DNA of 64,000 nucleotides from Saccharothrix saharensis (GCF_006716745.1 NZ_VFPP01000001.1:2542001-2606000), one strand, 5' to 3'. Shown: positions 24,107 through 33,004, counted from the stretch's first letter. Translations and numbers: made by a program. The notes: a model not told the origin generated them from the letters alone.

Positions 24107-25575
24107 CGACCGTGGTGCACGTCGAGGACCTGCGCGCGGTCGCCGGGACGCACGCGCTGGTCGACGGCGTCAGCTTCGCGTTGGCCGCCGGGCAGGTGGT
24201 CGCGCTGGTCGGCGCGTCCGGCAGCGGCAAGACCACCACGGGGCTCGCGCTGCTCGGCGAGCACGCGCCGGGCGTGTCGGTGAGCGGGCGGGTCACCGTG
24301 ACCGGCCGGGTCGGGTTCGTGCCGCAGCAGCCGTCGGCGGCGCTGAACCCGGTGCGGCGGCTCGGCGGCGTGTTCCGGGAGATCGCCGCGCTGCACCCCG
24401 GCGACCGCGACGCGCTGATCACGACCGCGCTGCGCCGGGCCCGCGTGCCGGTGGAGCTGCTGCGCCGGTACCCGCACGAGCTGTCCGGCGGTCAGCAGCA
24501 GCGGGTGGTGCTGGCGCAGGCCCTGGTGGGCGACCCGGCCGTGCTGGTCGCCGACGAGCCGACCACCGGGCAGGACCCGATCACCCGGGCCGAGGTGGTG
24601 GACGAGCTGGCGTCGGTCGTGGCGCAGGGCGTGGCGCTGGTGCTGCTCACGCACGACCTGGACGTGGTGCGCGCGTTGGCCGACGAGGTCGTGGTGCTGC
24701 GGTCGGGTCGGGTCGTGGAGGCGGGCCCGGTGGCCGACGTGCTCGACCGGCCGCGGTCGGACTACACCGCCGCGCTGGTCGCGGCACAGCCCCGGGTCAC
24801 CGTGCCCGACGGGCGCCCGGCCGTCGCACCCCGGCTGGAGACGCGGGCGCTGACCGCGCGGCACCGCGCCACGACCGTGCTGCACGACGTGGACGTGCGG
24901 GTGGGCGCGGGCGAGTGCCTGGCCGTCGTGGGCCGGTCCGGGAGCGGCAAGACCACGCTCGCCCGGTGCGTCGCCGGGCTGCACGCCGGGTTCACCGGCG
25001 ACGTGCTGCTCGACGGCCGCCCGCTGCCGCGGTCGTTGCGCCGCCGGTCCCGGTCCGAGCTGGCCGCGGTGCAGTACGTGTTCCAGGACCCCCGCGCGTC
25101 GTTCGACGCCTACCGCACCGTGCTCGACCAGGTCAGCCGTACCGCCGTGCGGCTCGGCGGCGTCACCGACGCGCGTGCGGCGGCGTTGGCGGAGCTGGCG
25201 GCCGTGGGGCTGGACGAGGCGACCGCGACCCGCCGGCCCGCCGCGCTGTCCGGCGGCGAGCTGCAACGCGCCGCGCTGGTGCGCGCCCTGCTGGCCCGGC
25301 CCGACGTGCTGGTGTGCGACGAGATCACGGCCGGGCTGGACACCCTGACCCAGGCGAGCCTGCTCGACCAGCTCGCCGCGCTGACCTGCACCGTGGTGCT
25401 GATCAGCCACGACCTGGCCGTCGTCGCCCGGCTGGCCGACCGCGTCGCCGTGCTGCACCAGGGGCGCGTCGTCGAGCACGGCCCGGCGGGCGACGTCCTG
25501 GGCTCCCCCACCCACCCGGTCACCATCGGCCTGCTGGGCCGCTCGATGGAAGGAACAGAGGAGAAGAAGACATGA
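24103..25575 (+). CDS. Fused double ATPase of the Dpp/Nik-type importer
   Basis: 490-residue protein joining two ABC ATPase domains that are separate (DppD and DppF) in many bacteria. First domain: Walker A GASGSGKTT (37-45), signature LSGGQQQR, Walker B VLVADEPTTGQDP. Second domain (from about residue 245): Walker A GRSGSGKTT, signature LSGGELQRAALVRALL, Walker B VLVCDEITAGLD, switch histidine in LISHDLAVV. It powers the permease pair encoded just upstream. ATGA overlap with the GNAT gene at its 3' end. Confidence 0.9.
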   Translation: MTTVVHVEDLRAVAGTHALVDGVSFALAAGQVVALVGASGSGKTTTGLALLGEHAPGVSVSGRVTVTGRVGFVPQQPSAALNPVRRLGGVFREIAALHPGDRDALITTALRRARVPVELLRRYPHELSGGQQQRVVLAQALVGDPAVLVADEPTTGQDPITRAEVVDELASVVAQGVALVLLTHDLDVVRALADEVVVLRSGRVVEAGPVADVLDRPRSDYTAALVAAQPRVTVPDGRPAVAPRLETRALTARHRATTVLHDVDVRVGAGECLAVVGRSGSGKTTLARCVAGLHAGFTGDVLLDGRPLPRSLRRRSRSELAAVQYVFQDPRASFDAYRTVLDQVSRTAVRLGGVTDARAAALAELAAVGLDEATATRRPAALSGGELQRAALVRALLARPDVLVCDEITAGLDTLTQASLLDQLAALTCTVVLISHDLAVVARLADRVAVLHQGRVVEHGPAGDVLGSPTHPVTIGLLGRSMEGTEEKKT

Positions 25576-26123
25576 CCCCCTACCACCGCGAAGTGGGGCC
25601 GTACGAGGTCCGCCGCGCGCGCGAGTCCGATCTGGACGGTGCCCGCAGCGTCATGCTGGACACGTTCTACCAGGAGTTCGGCTACGGTTACCGGCCCGAG
25701 TGGCACCGGGACGTGGTCGACCTCGAAGGCGCCTACCTGCGTCCCGAGCGGCACGCGTTGTTCGTCGCGGTCAAGGGCGACGAGGTGGTGGCCACCACCG
25801 GCGTGCGCGCCACCGCGCCCGCCAGCCCGCCGCACCCCGCCTGGCTGGCCGCCCGGTACCCCGACGGCGTGACGGCGCAGTTGTTCCGGGTGTACGTGCG
25901 GCCGGACCACCGCCGGGCCGGGTTGGCGCGGGCGCTGGTCGGGATGGCCACCGGATTCGTCGCCGCGACGCCGGGTTACGAACGGCTGTACCTGCACACC
26001 GACACCCGGATCGCCGGGGCCGAGCCGTTCTGGCGGTCCGTGGCGGAGGAGGTGCACGACGCCCGTGACGGCGACCCGATTACCTTCCAGACCGTCCACT
26101 TCGAGATCCCGCTGCCGCGCTGA
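25572..26123 (+). CDS. GNAT-family N-acetyltransferase
   Basis: Last gene of the operon; 183 residues. The acetyl-CoA binding motif is QLFRVYVRPDHRRAGLARALVGMATGFVA (R/Q-x2-G-x-G/A type), in the expected place after strand 4. GNATs acetylate amines; here it could modify the metallophore, supply an acyl-amine precursor, or inactivate product or analogue inside the cell. It starts in the stop of the ATPase gene (ATGA), so it belongs to the operon even though its role is unclear. The stop is followed within 20 bases by a convergent gene. Confidence 0.83.
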   Translation: MTPYHREVGPYEVRRARESDLDGARSVMLDTFYQEFGYGYRPEWHRDVVDLEGAYLRPERHALFVAVKGDEVVATTGVRATAPASPPHPAWLAARYPDGVTAQLFRVYVRPDHRRAGLARALVGMATGFVAATPGYERLYLHTDTRIAGAEPFWRSVAEEVHDARDGDPITFQTVHFEIPLPR

Positions 26124-26141
26124 GCACCGCGCCCGGCCACC

Positions 26142-26975
26142 TCACCGGCGGAGCAGGTCCGCCAACGACGTGGCCGGGCGCCCGGTGAGCGCGGGCACCG
26201 CGTCGCTCACCCCGTCCAGCTCGCCGCGGGCGATGGCGGTGTAGGTGGAGACCCAGGCGTCGAGCTGCCAGTCCGGCGCGCCGTACTTCGCGCGGGAGCG
26301 GTAGGCCTCCTCCACCGTCTCCGGGTGGTAGGTGATCGTGCGGCCGGTGGCGTCCGACAGCACGGCCGCGATGTCGCGCAACGTCAGCGCTTGCGGCCCG
26401 GTGAGGTCGTACGTGCGGCCCGCGTGCGGCCCCGGATCGGTGAGCACGGCGGTGGCGGCGTCGGCGATGTCGTCCTGCGCCACGACGGCCGCCCGCCCGT
26501 CGCCGGCGGGACCGCGCAGCACGTCGTCGTCCCCGACCATGCCGGGCAGGAAGTCGGCGTAGAGGTTGTCCCGCAGGAACGTGAACGCCATTCCGCTCGC
26601 GCGGATGTGCTGCTCGGTGGCGTGGTGGTCGCGCGCGAGCGTGAACGTGGCGTCCGCGGCGGCCCCGGCGAACGAGGTGTAGACGAGGTGGGACACCCCG
26701 GCGTCCGCCGCGGCGTCGACGAAGGCCCGGTGCTGGTCGACGCGGTCCACCGACTCGGCCGCCGAGACCATGAGGACGACCGGGATGCCCTCCAGGGCGC
26801 GGCGAACGGCGTCGCGGTCGGCGAACGCGGCTCGCGCCACGGTCGCGTCGGGCAGGTCCGGCGCCCGCGACGGGTCCCGGACGAGGAGCAGTGGGGCGTG
26901 CCCGGCGTCGGCGAGGCGGCGGGCGACGCGGCCACCGATGTTCCCGGTGGCGCCGGTGACGGCGAGCGACGGCAT
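26142..26975 (-). CDS. NmrA-like NAD(P)-binding reductase (SDR, quinone-reductase type)
   Basis: 277-residue atypical short-chain dehydrogenase of the NmrA / QOR2 group. N-terminal Rossmann motif TGATGNIGGRVARRLADAGH, then HLVYTSFAGA and FLRDNLYADFLPGMVG; C-terminal half with a DIAAVLSDATGRTITYH block common to NmrA-like proteins. Members reduce quinones or sense NADP redox state. Stands alone, convergent with the metallophore-type operon, so probably unrelated to it. Confidence 0.85.
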   Translation of the reverse strand: MPSLAVTGATGNIGGRVARRLADAGHAPLLLVRDPSRAPDLPDATVARAAFADRDAVRRALEGIPVVLMVSAAESVDRVDQHRAFVDAAADAGVSHLVYTSFAGAAADATFTLARDHHATEQHIRASGMAFTFLRDNLYADFLPGMVGDDDVLRGPAGDGRAAVVAQDDIADAATAVLTDPGPHAGRTYDLTGPQALTLRDIAAVLSDATGRTITYHPETVEEAYRSRAKYGAPDWQLDAWVSTYTAIARGELDGVSDAVPALTGRPATSLADLLRR

Positions 26976-27081
26976 GCGGCGTGGTCCTCTCGGCTGGTCG
27001 CGCCGAGTCTCCCACCCCCGGCTCGCGGTCGGCCATTCGACCGCGTGCGGGCGCGCCGGCCCCAGCGCGCCCGCACCGCCG

Positions 27082-28323
27082 TCACCAGTGCAGGTCCGGC
27101 AGTTCCGCGATCCGGATGAGGTCCGCCTCGGTCAGGAGCGGGCTCGGCCGGGTCGGGCGGTCGGGCCCGGTGCCGTCGTCGGCGCCGTTGGCGGTGTGAA
27201 CGCCGATCCGGCTGCCGTCGGCCGCCTTCGCGTGCAGTGAGAGCCTGGTGAGGCCGCCGGTGGTCAGCGTGTCCAACGCGCCCTGGCGGCCGTTCGACAA
27301 CCCGACCAGCCGGCAGTCCGGGCGGCCGCCGCAGTCCACCTCGCCGCCGTTCGGCTCGTCCACGGTCACCATCACCCAGCCGCGGCCCGCCGCGTCGGCC
27401 AGGTTGGCGACGGCGCGGTAGCCGCCCTGCCGGACGCGGAAGTCCAACGCCTCGCCGGCCGGGGTCGGCTCGACCTCGACGCCGGCCGGCAGGACACCGG
27501 CCAGCACCCGGTCGAGCTCGGCCGCACGGCGGTCCGACGGGGCCGCCGGCACCGGGCGACCCGTCCACCGCACCCGCAGCTGCGGCGCGGTGGCGATGGC
27601 GAGCAGCCCGTCGTCGTCGAAGACCCGGTTCTTCGAGCCCATGCCCCCGGTCTCCATGACGCTGACGTACGTGCCGTCGGAGCGCCACACGTCGGCGGTG
27701 ACCAGGGTCGTGTCCCCCGTCGGCTCGACCGTGAGGCGCGCCGTGGAGCCGTCGGGCAGCGCCCGGACCGAGCACTGCGTCTCCGGCGTGAACCGCACGC
27801 ACTCACCCGGCGGCTGCCCGCCGAGCGGCCGCACGTAGACGATCGCCACCCGGTCGCCGGTGAGGCGGAAGTCGCCGCCCCAGCTCTCGTCGATGGCGCA
27901 CAACCGCAACGGCGTCGCCTCCACCCCCGCCGGCAGGGGCAGCGCGAACCGCCCGAACGCCTCGGTGAGCCGACCGGACTCGGCCAGCTCCTCCGGCGTC
28001 GCGGAGCCACGCGGCAGATCGGGGAAACCACCCGTCATCCGCGATGCCGCGCAACCCTGCGGCGTCGGTGCCGCGGACGACGTCGCGCTCGTCGTGGGCG
28101 TGGTCGAGAGGGCGTCCGCGGCCGGCGCCGACGTCGGCGTGAACGCGCCGCTCACCGTGACCGCGACCACCGCGACGACCCCCGTCGCGGTGGCGGTCAG
28201 CACGCCGAACCTCCGCCGGGCCCGCCGCTTGCGCCCGTCCCGCACGACGCGCTCGAACTCCAGGCCCGACGCGGGCTCGTCCGCCAGCGCCGACCGGATC
28301 ATGTCCCGCACCTCGTCACTCAC
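27082..28323 (-). CDS. Single-pass membrane protein, partner of SigE-family sigma factor
   Basis: 413 residues beginning with GTG inside the stop of the sigma-factor gene. A cytoplasmic N-terminus of ~38 residues (VSDEVRDMIRSALADEP onward) is followed by one transmembrane helix (about 40-60, VLTATATGVVAVVAVTVSGA) and a large extracellular part after a Ser/Thr/Pro/Ala linker. Extracellular cysteines (CAAS, RLCAID, GECV, TQCS, VDCGG, PDCR) may pair. The cotranscription and topology resemble proteins that accompany SigE-family sigma factors in actinomycetes and may act as anti-sigma or sensor, but no zinc-binding anti-sigma (ZAS) motif is visible, so that role is inference. Confidence 0.72.
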   Translation of the reverse strand: MSDEVRDMIRSALADEPASGLEFERVVRDGRKRRARRRFGVLTATATGVVAVVAVTVSGAFTPTSAPAADALSTTPTTSATSSAAPTPQGCAASRMTGGFPDLPRGSATPEELAESGRLTEAFGRFALPLPAGVEATPLRLCAIDESWGGDFRLTGDRVAIVYVRPLGGQPPGECVRFTPETQCSVRALPDGSTARLTVEPTGDTTLVTADVWRSDGTYVSVMETGGMGSKNRVFDDDGLLAIATAPQLRVRWTGRPVPAAPSDRRAAELDRVLAGVLPAGVEVEPTPAGEALDFRVRQGGYRAVANLADAAGRGWVMVTVDEPNGGEVDCGGRPDCRLVGLSNGRQGALDTLTTGGLTRLSLHAKAADGSRIGVHTANGADDGTGPDRPTRPSPLLTEADLIRIAELPDLHW

Positions 28324-28826
28324 GCGCCCTCCCACAGCACGGTCCGCCGGGTCGCCAACGCACGCCGCAGGGTGTCCAGCCCCTTGGACACCTGGCTCTT
28401 CACCGTTCCCTCGCTGCACCCCAGCGCCGCCGCCGTCTCGGCGACCGGCAGGTCCTCCCAGTACCGCAGGACGACCGCGGCGCGCTGCCGGGGCGGCAGC
28501 GCGGCCAACGCGCGCCGCACGTCCATGGCCTCCTCGACCCCGGTCGACACCTCGGCCGGCTCGGGCAAGGACTCGACCACCGTCTCCGGCCGCCGTCCCC
28601 GCCACCGCGACTCGTCGATCACGGCGCGCACCAGCACCTTGCGCACGTACGCGTCGACTCGCCCGTCCCGGTCCAGCCGCCCCCAATGCACGTAGACCTT
28701 GGCCAGCGCGGTCTGCGCCAAGTCCTCGGCCCGGTGCCAGTCACCGCACAACAAGAACGCGGTCCGCCGCACGACGCCCGCCCGTGCCTCGAAGTACGCC
28801 CGGAACTCGCGGTCCCGATCGTGCAC
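28320..28826 (-). CDS. SigE-family ECF RNA polymerase sigma factor
   Basis: 168-residue extracytoplasmic-function sigma factor of the actinobacterial SigE family. Region 2 (FRAYFEARAGVVRRTAFLLCGDWHRAEDLAQTALAKVYVHW) and region 4 (LAALPPRQRAAVVLRYWEDLPVAETAAALGCSEGTVKSQVSKGLDTLRRAL) are complete. The GTG at 28826 is chosen because GGAGG lies 6-7 bases upstream; the frame extends to 28850 with no ribosome site. It is cotranscribed with the overlapping membrane protein gene, its likely regulator. Confidence 0.9.
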   Translation of the reverse strand: MHDRDREFRAYFEARAGVVRRTAFLLCGDWHRAEDLAQTALAKVYVHWGRLDRDGRVDAYVRKVLVRAVIDESRWRGRRPETVVESLPEPAEVSTGVEEAMDVRRALAALPPRQRAAVVLRYWEDLPVAETAAALGCSEGTVKSQVSKGLDTLRRALATRRTVLWEGA

Positions 28827-28854
28827 GTGACACCTCCTCCACTCGGTCACCCCC

Positions 28855-28882
28855 TATACGGCGGCGGCCCGGGTCCCGTTGC
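28855..28882 (-). promoter_or_regulatory. Candidate autoregulated promoter of the SigE-family gene
   Basis: Reading the minus strand, GCAACG (28877-28882) is followed after 16 bases by CGTATA (28855-28860), then AGGGGG and the gene ~30 bases later. A GCAAC / CGT-type pair is the kind of bipartite site an ECF sigma factor could use at its own promoter. Based on one site only. Confidence 0.35.
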
Positions 28883-28901
28883 CCGTAACTTTGCGTGACG
28901 A

Positions 28902-28933
28902 AGGGCCCGTGCGCCCCCGAGCGCACGGGCCCT
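28902..28933 (-). terminator. Hairpin terminator after the ABC permease gene
   Basis: Perfect 13-bp stem (AGGGCCCGTGCGC with GCGCACGGGCCCT) and a 6-base loop, 26 bases past the permease stop and upstream of the sigma-factor promoter. GC-rich, with only TTCGTC after the stem. Confidence 0.65.
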
Positions 28934-28958
28934 GCCCCCTCGGTCCCGACCGAGCGGC

Positions 28959-30068
28959 CTACTCCTCCCGGGCCCAGGCCTTGGCCAGCTTGAGCTTCCC
29001 GCCGGTGTGCAGCAGCGACCCCGAGTACAGCCGGCTCGCCAGCAGCACGATCAGCACCACCGTCCCGGCCAGCAGCCCCAGCGCCAGCAGCGGCTCCCAC
29101 ACCGCCGCGTCGCCGGCGAACAGCCGCACCGGCATCGCGATCGCCGACGAGAACGGCAGGAACGACAGCACGGTGAGCACGGCGGCGTTGTCGGAGAAGA
29201 ACATCACGCCGAAGTACGGACCCATCACCAGGATCATCACCAGGCCCATGCTCGAACCCAGGTCCTCCTGCCTGCTGACCAACGACCCGGCCACCGCCCA
29301 CATCGACGCCAGCAGCACGAACCCCAGCACCAGGAACGGCACGAACCAGCCCAGCGCGGGCGCGACCAGCGCCAACAGCTCCTGGTGACCGCCCAGCCGC
29401 AACGCCACCGGCGCGGCCACCGCGATCACCACCACCTGGCCGATCGTCAGCAGGGAGTGCCCCGCGATCTTGCCCGCGAGCAGGGCGCGCACCGGGATCG
29501 TCGACACCAGGATCTCCACGATCCGGGTCTGCTTCTCGGTGACCGTGCTCTGCGCGATCGCCGTCCCGCTCATCCCCACGATGAGGAACACCAGCGCGAA
29601 CACCATGATCGCCAACTGCCGCTGGCCCTGCCCCACCTCGGCCGGGTCGAGCAGGTCGACCGGCGGCGCGGTGCGCAGCGCGGCCAGGACGTCGGTCGGC
29701 GGGTCGGCCAGCGCGACCACGCGCACACCGGTGGCCGAATCACCGGCGGTGTCCGGCACGACCGCCGCCTCGACCTCCTCCGACCGGATCAACGCCTCCG
29801 CCGCGGCCACGTCGGCGACCTCGCGGACCTCCAGACCGCTGCCGGTCAGCACGTCGGCGGCCCGCGCGCCGACCGCGGCCACCTTGGTCTCACCGCCGCC
29901 GAGGACGTTCGGCAGGATCGACATCGCGAACAACCCCACCACGATCACCGCGAGGCCGATCCAGAAACCCTTCGCGCGCAGGAACGTCCGCACCTCGCGT
30001 TCGGCGACCAACCGGGTGGCCGCCGCGAAACCCCGAGCCGCGCCGTCCTGCTCCGTCACGCCGGTCAT
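28959..30068 (-). CDS. ABC-2 (NatB-like) transporter permease
   Basis: 369 residues. One helix near the N-terminus (GFWIGLAVIVVGLFAMSIL), a ~130-residue extracytoplasmic loop, then five or six helices, the layout of NatB / ABC-2 permeases with the VEILVSTIPVRALLAGKI cytoplasmic coupling segment. ATGA overlap with the ATPase gene upstream. Together they probably export an ion, peptide or antibiotic under control of the adjacent kinase/regulator pair. Confidence 0.86.
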   Translation of the reverse strand: MTGVTEQDGAARGFAAATRLVAEREVRTFLRAKGFWIGLAVIVVGLFAMSILPNVLGGGETKVAAVGARAADVLTGSGLEVREVADVAAAEALIRSEEVEAAVVPDTAGDSATGVRVVALADPPTDVLAALRTAPPVDLLDPAEVGQGQRQLAIMVFALVFLIVGMSGTAIAQSTVTEKQTRIVEILVSTIPVRALLAGKIAGHSLLTIGQVVVIAVAAPVALRLGGHQELLALVAPALGWFVPFLVLGFVLLASMWAVAGSLVSRQEDLGSSMGLVMILVMGPYFGVMFFSDNAAVLTVLSFLPFSSAIAMPVRLFAGDAAVWEPLLALGLLAGTVVLIVLLASRLYSGSLLHTGGKLKLAKAWAREE

Positions 30069-30958
30069 CAGATCGCCTCCATGAAGATCTCGTCGAGCGT
30101 GGGCACCACGGGCGTGAAGCCGCGCACCGGACCGCGGCGCAACGCGGCCTCCAGGACCACCTGGTCCACGTCGGCGACGCCGTCGGGCTCGAACACCACG
30201 CGCGGCCCGTCGACGTCGACCACCCGCACGCCCGGCACGTCCCGCACCCAGCCCGCGTCGGACGCCACGACCAGCTCGAACCGGGTCGTGCCGTACCGGG
30301 CGCGCAGCTCGTCCCGCGCGCCGGCGGCCGTGACCCGCCCGCCGGAGATGATCACCACGTCGTCGCACAGCCGTTCCACGACCGACAGCTGGTGGCTGGA
30401 GAACAGCACGGGCACGCCGTTCGCGGCCCGCTCCCGCAGCACGCCCAGCACCGTCTCGACCGCGATCGGGTCCAGCCCGGAGAACGGCTCGTCCAGGATC
30501 AGCATCACGGGGTCGTGCACCAGCGCGGCGGCGACCTGCGCGCGCTGCTGGTTGCCCAGCGACAGCTCCTCGAGCTTGTCCTCGGCCCGGTGGCCCAGTT
30601 CGAGCTGGTCGAGCAGGCGTTCGGTGTTGCGGCGCGCGGCGGCGGCGTCCAGGCCGTGCAGCCGGCCGAGCCAGGCGATCTGCTCGGCCACGCCCATCTT
30701 CGGGTACAGGCCGCGCTCCTCGGGCATGTACCCGAACCGCTGCCGCACCGCGCCGGTCACCGGCGAGCCGTGCCAGGCGACCGTGCCGCCGTGCGCGGCC
30801 AGGACGCCGAGGACGATGCGCATGGTGGTGGTCTTGCCGGACCCGTTCGCGCCCAGGAACCCGGTCATGCGGCCGGGCCGGACCTCGAACGACACCCCGT
30901 CCAGGACCCGGTGGTCGCCGAAGCTCCGGCTGACCGACGTGACTGTCAACATGGCCAC
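30068..30958 (-). CDS. ABC transporter ATP-binding protein
   Basis: 296-residue exporter ATPase with Walker A GANGSGKTT (residues ~34-42), Q-loop, signature LSLGNQQRAQ (a variant of LSGGQ), Walker B LMLILDEPFSGLDP and switch histidine in FSSHQLSVVE. A C-terminal DUF4162-like domain follows (RYGTTRFELVVASDAGWVRDVPGVRV), as in NatA-type ATPases. Start is GTG 30958 or ATG 30952; neither has a good ribosome site. Confidence 0.9.
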   Translation of the reverse strand: MAMLTVTSVSRSFGDHRVLDGVSFEVRPGRMTGFLGANGSGKTTTMRIVLGVLAAHGGTVAWHGSPVTGAVRQRFGYMPEERGLYPKMGVAEQIAWLGRLHGLDAAAARRNTERLLDQLELGHRAEDKLEELSLGNQQRAQVAAALVHDPVMLILDEPFSGLDPIAVETVLGVLRERAANGVPVLFSSHQLSVVERLCDDVVIISGGRVTAAGARDELRARYGTTRFELVVASDAGWVRDVPGVRVVDVDGPRVVFEPDGVADVDQVVLEAALRRGPVRGFTPVVPTLDEIFMEAI

Positions 30959-31008
30959 AACGCTAGGTCGCCGCGGCCTGCCGCACGTCCGGCCCGAGAT
31001 CGACTCCG

Positions 31009-31032
31009 GGGGTCCTCCTCGCGGAGGACCCC
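31009..31032 (-). terminator. Hairpin between response regulator and ABC genes
   Basis: GGGGTCCTCC and GGAGGACCCC form a perfect 10-bp stem around TCGC, six bases past the response-regulator stop. No U-run, so it may only attenuate read-through into the ABC genes. Confidence 0.55.
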
Positions 31033-31037
31033 GCGCG

Positions 31038-31709
31038 TCACGCCCGGCCCGGCTCCACGATCCCGTGCTCGTAGGCGAACACGACGGCGTGCGTGCGGTC
31101 GCGCAGGTCCAGCTTGGCCAGGATGCGCGACACGTGCGTCTTCACCGTGGTCTCGCCCAGGTACAGCGCGGCCGCGATCTCGGCGTTGCTCGCGCCGCGG
31201 GCGAGGTGGACCAGCACTTCGAACTCGCGGTCGGTGAGCTCCGGCGGCCGGCGCGCGGGCGTGGCCGGGGAAGGCGCGGTGAACCGAGCGATGACGCGGC
31301 GGGTGACCTCGGGCGACAGCAGCGCGTCACCCCGTGCGACGACCCGCACCGAGTCGACCAGGTCCTCCGGCGAGGCGTTCTTGAGCAGGAAACCGCTCGC
31401 GCCCGCCCGCAACGCCTCGAACAGGTAGTCCTCGCGGTCGAACGTGGTCAGGATGACCACCTTGATCGGGTGGCCCGCGCCGTCCGGGCCGAGGATGCGC
31501 CGGGTGGCCTCCAGCCCGTCCACACCCGGCATCTGCACGTCCATCAGCACCACGTCCGGCTGGAGCCGGCCGACCACGGCCACGGCCTCGACGCCGTCCC
31601 GGGCCTCGCCGACCACCTCGATGTCGTCCTCCGTGCCGAGGATGACCCGGAAGCCCGCCCGGACCAGGTCCTGGTCGTCGGCGAGCACCACGCGCAGGGG
31701 AGCCGTCAT
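31038..31709 (-). CDS. NarL/FixJ-family response regulator
   Basis: 223 residues. Receiver domain with D11/D12, phosphoacceptor D57 (VVLMDVQMPGVDG) and lysine in FLLKNASPEDL; LuxR-type helix-turn-helix at the end (LTDREFEVLVHLARGASNAEIAAALYLGETTVKTHVSRILAKL). Overlaps its kinase gene by 4 bases, and an ABC exporter follows 80 bases downstream on the same strand, so the pair probably controls that exporter in response to an envelope signal. Confidence 0.93.
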   Translation of the reverse strand: MTAPLRVVLADDQDLVRAGFRVILGTEDDIEVVGEARDGVEAVAVVGRLQPDVVLMDVQMPGVDGLEATRRILGPDGAGHPIKVVILTTFDREDYLFEALRAGASGFLLKNASPEDLVDSVRVVARGDALLSPEVTRRVIARFTAPSPATPARRPPELTDREFEVLVHLARGASNAEIAAALYLGETTVKTHVSRILAKLDLRDRTHAVVFAYEHGIVEPGRA

Positions 31710-33004
31710 GCGGGGAACCTCGCACGGACCCGGTACCCGGCGTCACGGCGGGGTCCGGCTTCCAGCTCGCCACCGTGCACCGCGACCCGTTCCCGCATGC
31801 CGACCAGGCCGAACCCCGCCCCGGTCGGCGTGCCGCCGCGCCCCCGGCCGTCGTCGGCCACCTCGACCTCCAGCGAGTTCTCCAGGAACCGCACGCGCAC
31901 GTCGGCCTTGCGCGCGTCGGCGTGCTTCACCACGTTCGTCAACGACTCCTGCACGATCCGGTACACCGACAACGCCACGCCCTCCGGCACCGGCCGCGGT
32001 TCCCCGTACACGCCGTGCGCCACGTCGAGCCCGGCCGACCGGGCCTGCTCGGCCAGCTCGGGCAACTGGTCCAGCCCCGGCGACGACGTCTCGCCCGTGG
32101 TGGGCGGGTGCTTCCGGTCGGTCTCCCGGTCGGTCTCCTGGTCGGCCCGCAGCACGCCGAGCAGGCCCCGCAACTCGCCGATGGCCGTCCGCGCGGTCTC
32201 CTCGACGGTCTTCAACGCCTCCCGAGCCAGGCCGGGGTCGCGGTCGAGCACCCGCCGCGCCGCGCCCGCCTGCACGCCCATGACCGACACGTGGTGCGCC
32301 ACGACGTCGTGCAGGTCGCGGGCGATCCGCACGCGTTCGGCGACGATCGCGCCCCGCGTGTTCTGCTCCTGGGACCGGCGCAACTGCTCGGCCCGGTGCT
32401 CCAACTCGGCCTGCCGCCGCGCCGACACCCACGCCATGTCGCCGAAGAAGTACGCGGACAGGAAGAACAGCACGTTGAACCCGATGCCGTACAGGACGGT
32501 CGCGAGCACGGGATCGAGCGGCCCGGCCGCGCCCTCGAACGGCGGCGCGGGCTCCAGCAAGAACTTCACCAGCCCGAACCCGAGCCACCCGAACATCGCC
32601 ACGACCACCGCGACCCGCCCCCACCGCGCCCGCGCCCGGTCCTGCCCCCACGCGCCGGCGCTGAAGATGGCCAGGAACAACGCGACGGAGGGCACAAGGT
32701 TGTCCGCGACCTGTCGCGTCTGCACGACGATGAGCAGCGCGCCGAGGACGAACATCACGGTGAGGGGGTAGCGCCGCCGTGCCACGAGGGGCAGCGTCAG
32801 GGCCGCGCCCCAGGCGAGCTGCTCGGCCAACGGCGGCCCGTCGTCCCAGGGGCTCGCGCCCATGCTGTTGATCAGCACGGTCACCACCGCGGCGCCCGCC
32901 GGTGCGGCGAGCGCCAGCCAGACGTCGTCGCGCCACCCGGCCGGGCCGGGCCCGGGACGCCGCCACTGCGCCCAGTCGGGCTCGCGCGAGGGTTCGTCCG
33001 TCAT
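31706..33004 (-). CDS. DesK/LiaS-type sensor histidine kinase
   Basis: 432-residue membrane kinase. Helices between residues ~28 and 187, a coiled linker (RRQAELEHRAEQLRRSQEQN), then the H-box ERVRIARDLHDVVAHHVSVM with H232, N-box YRIVQESLTNVVKHAD and G-box GAGFGLVGMRERVAVHGGE. A polar insertion (DQETDRETDRKHPPTTGET) lies between the H-box and ATPase domain, holding a duplicated DRETDR element. First gene of the kinase-regulator-ATPase-permease operon. ATG start with weak ribosome site. Confidence 0.88.
   Translation of the reverse strand: MTDEPSREPDWAQWRRPGPGPAGWRDDVWLALAAPAGAAVVTVLINSMGASPWDDGPPLAEQLAWGAALTLPLVARRRYPLTVMFVLGALLIVVQTRQVADNLVPSVALFLAIFSAGAWGQDRARARWGRVAVVVAMFGWLGFGLVKFLLEPAPPFEGAAGPLDPVLATVLYGIGFNVLFFLSAYFFGDMAWVSARRQAELEHRAEQLRRSQEQNTRGAIVAERVRIARDLHDVVAHHVSVMGVQAGAARRVLDRDPGLAREALKTVEETARTAIGELRGLLGVLRADQETDRETDRKHPPTTGETSSPGLDQLPELAEQARSAGLDVAHGVYGEPRPVPEGVALSVYRIVQESLTNVVKHADARKADVRVRFLENSLEVEVADDGRGRGGTPTGAGFGLVGMRERVAVHGGELEAGPRRDAGYRVRARFPA

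Noticed and set aside
29007-32771. Plus-strand open frame of over 1,200 codons opposite the ABC and two-component genes
   Set aside because: Runs antisense through four well-supported genes, and its product is His/Gln/Arg-rich without any domain: a GC-bias artefact.
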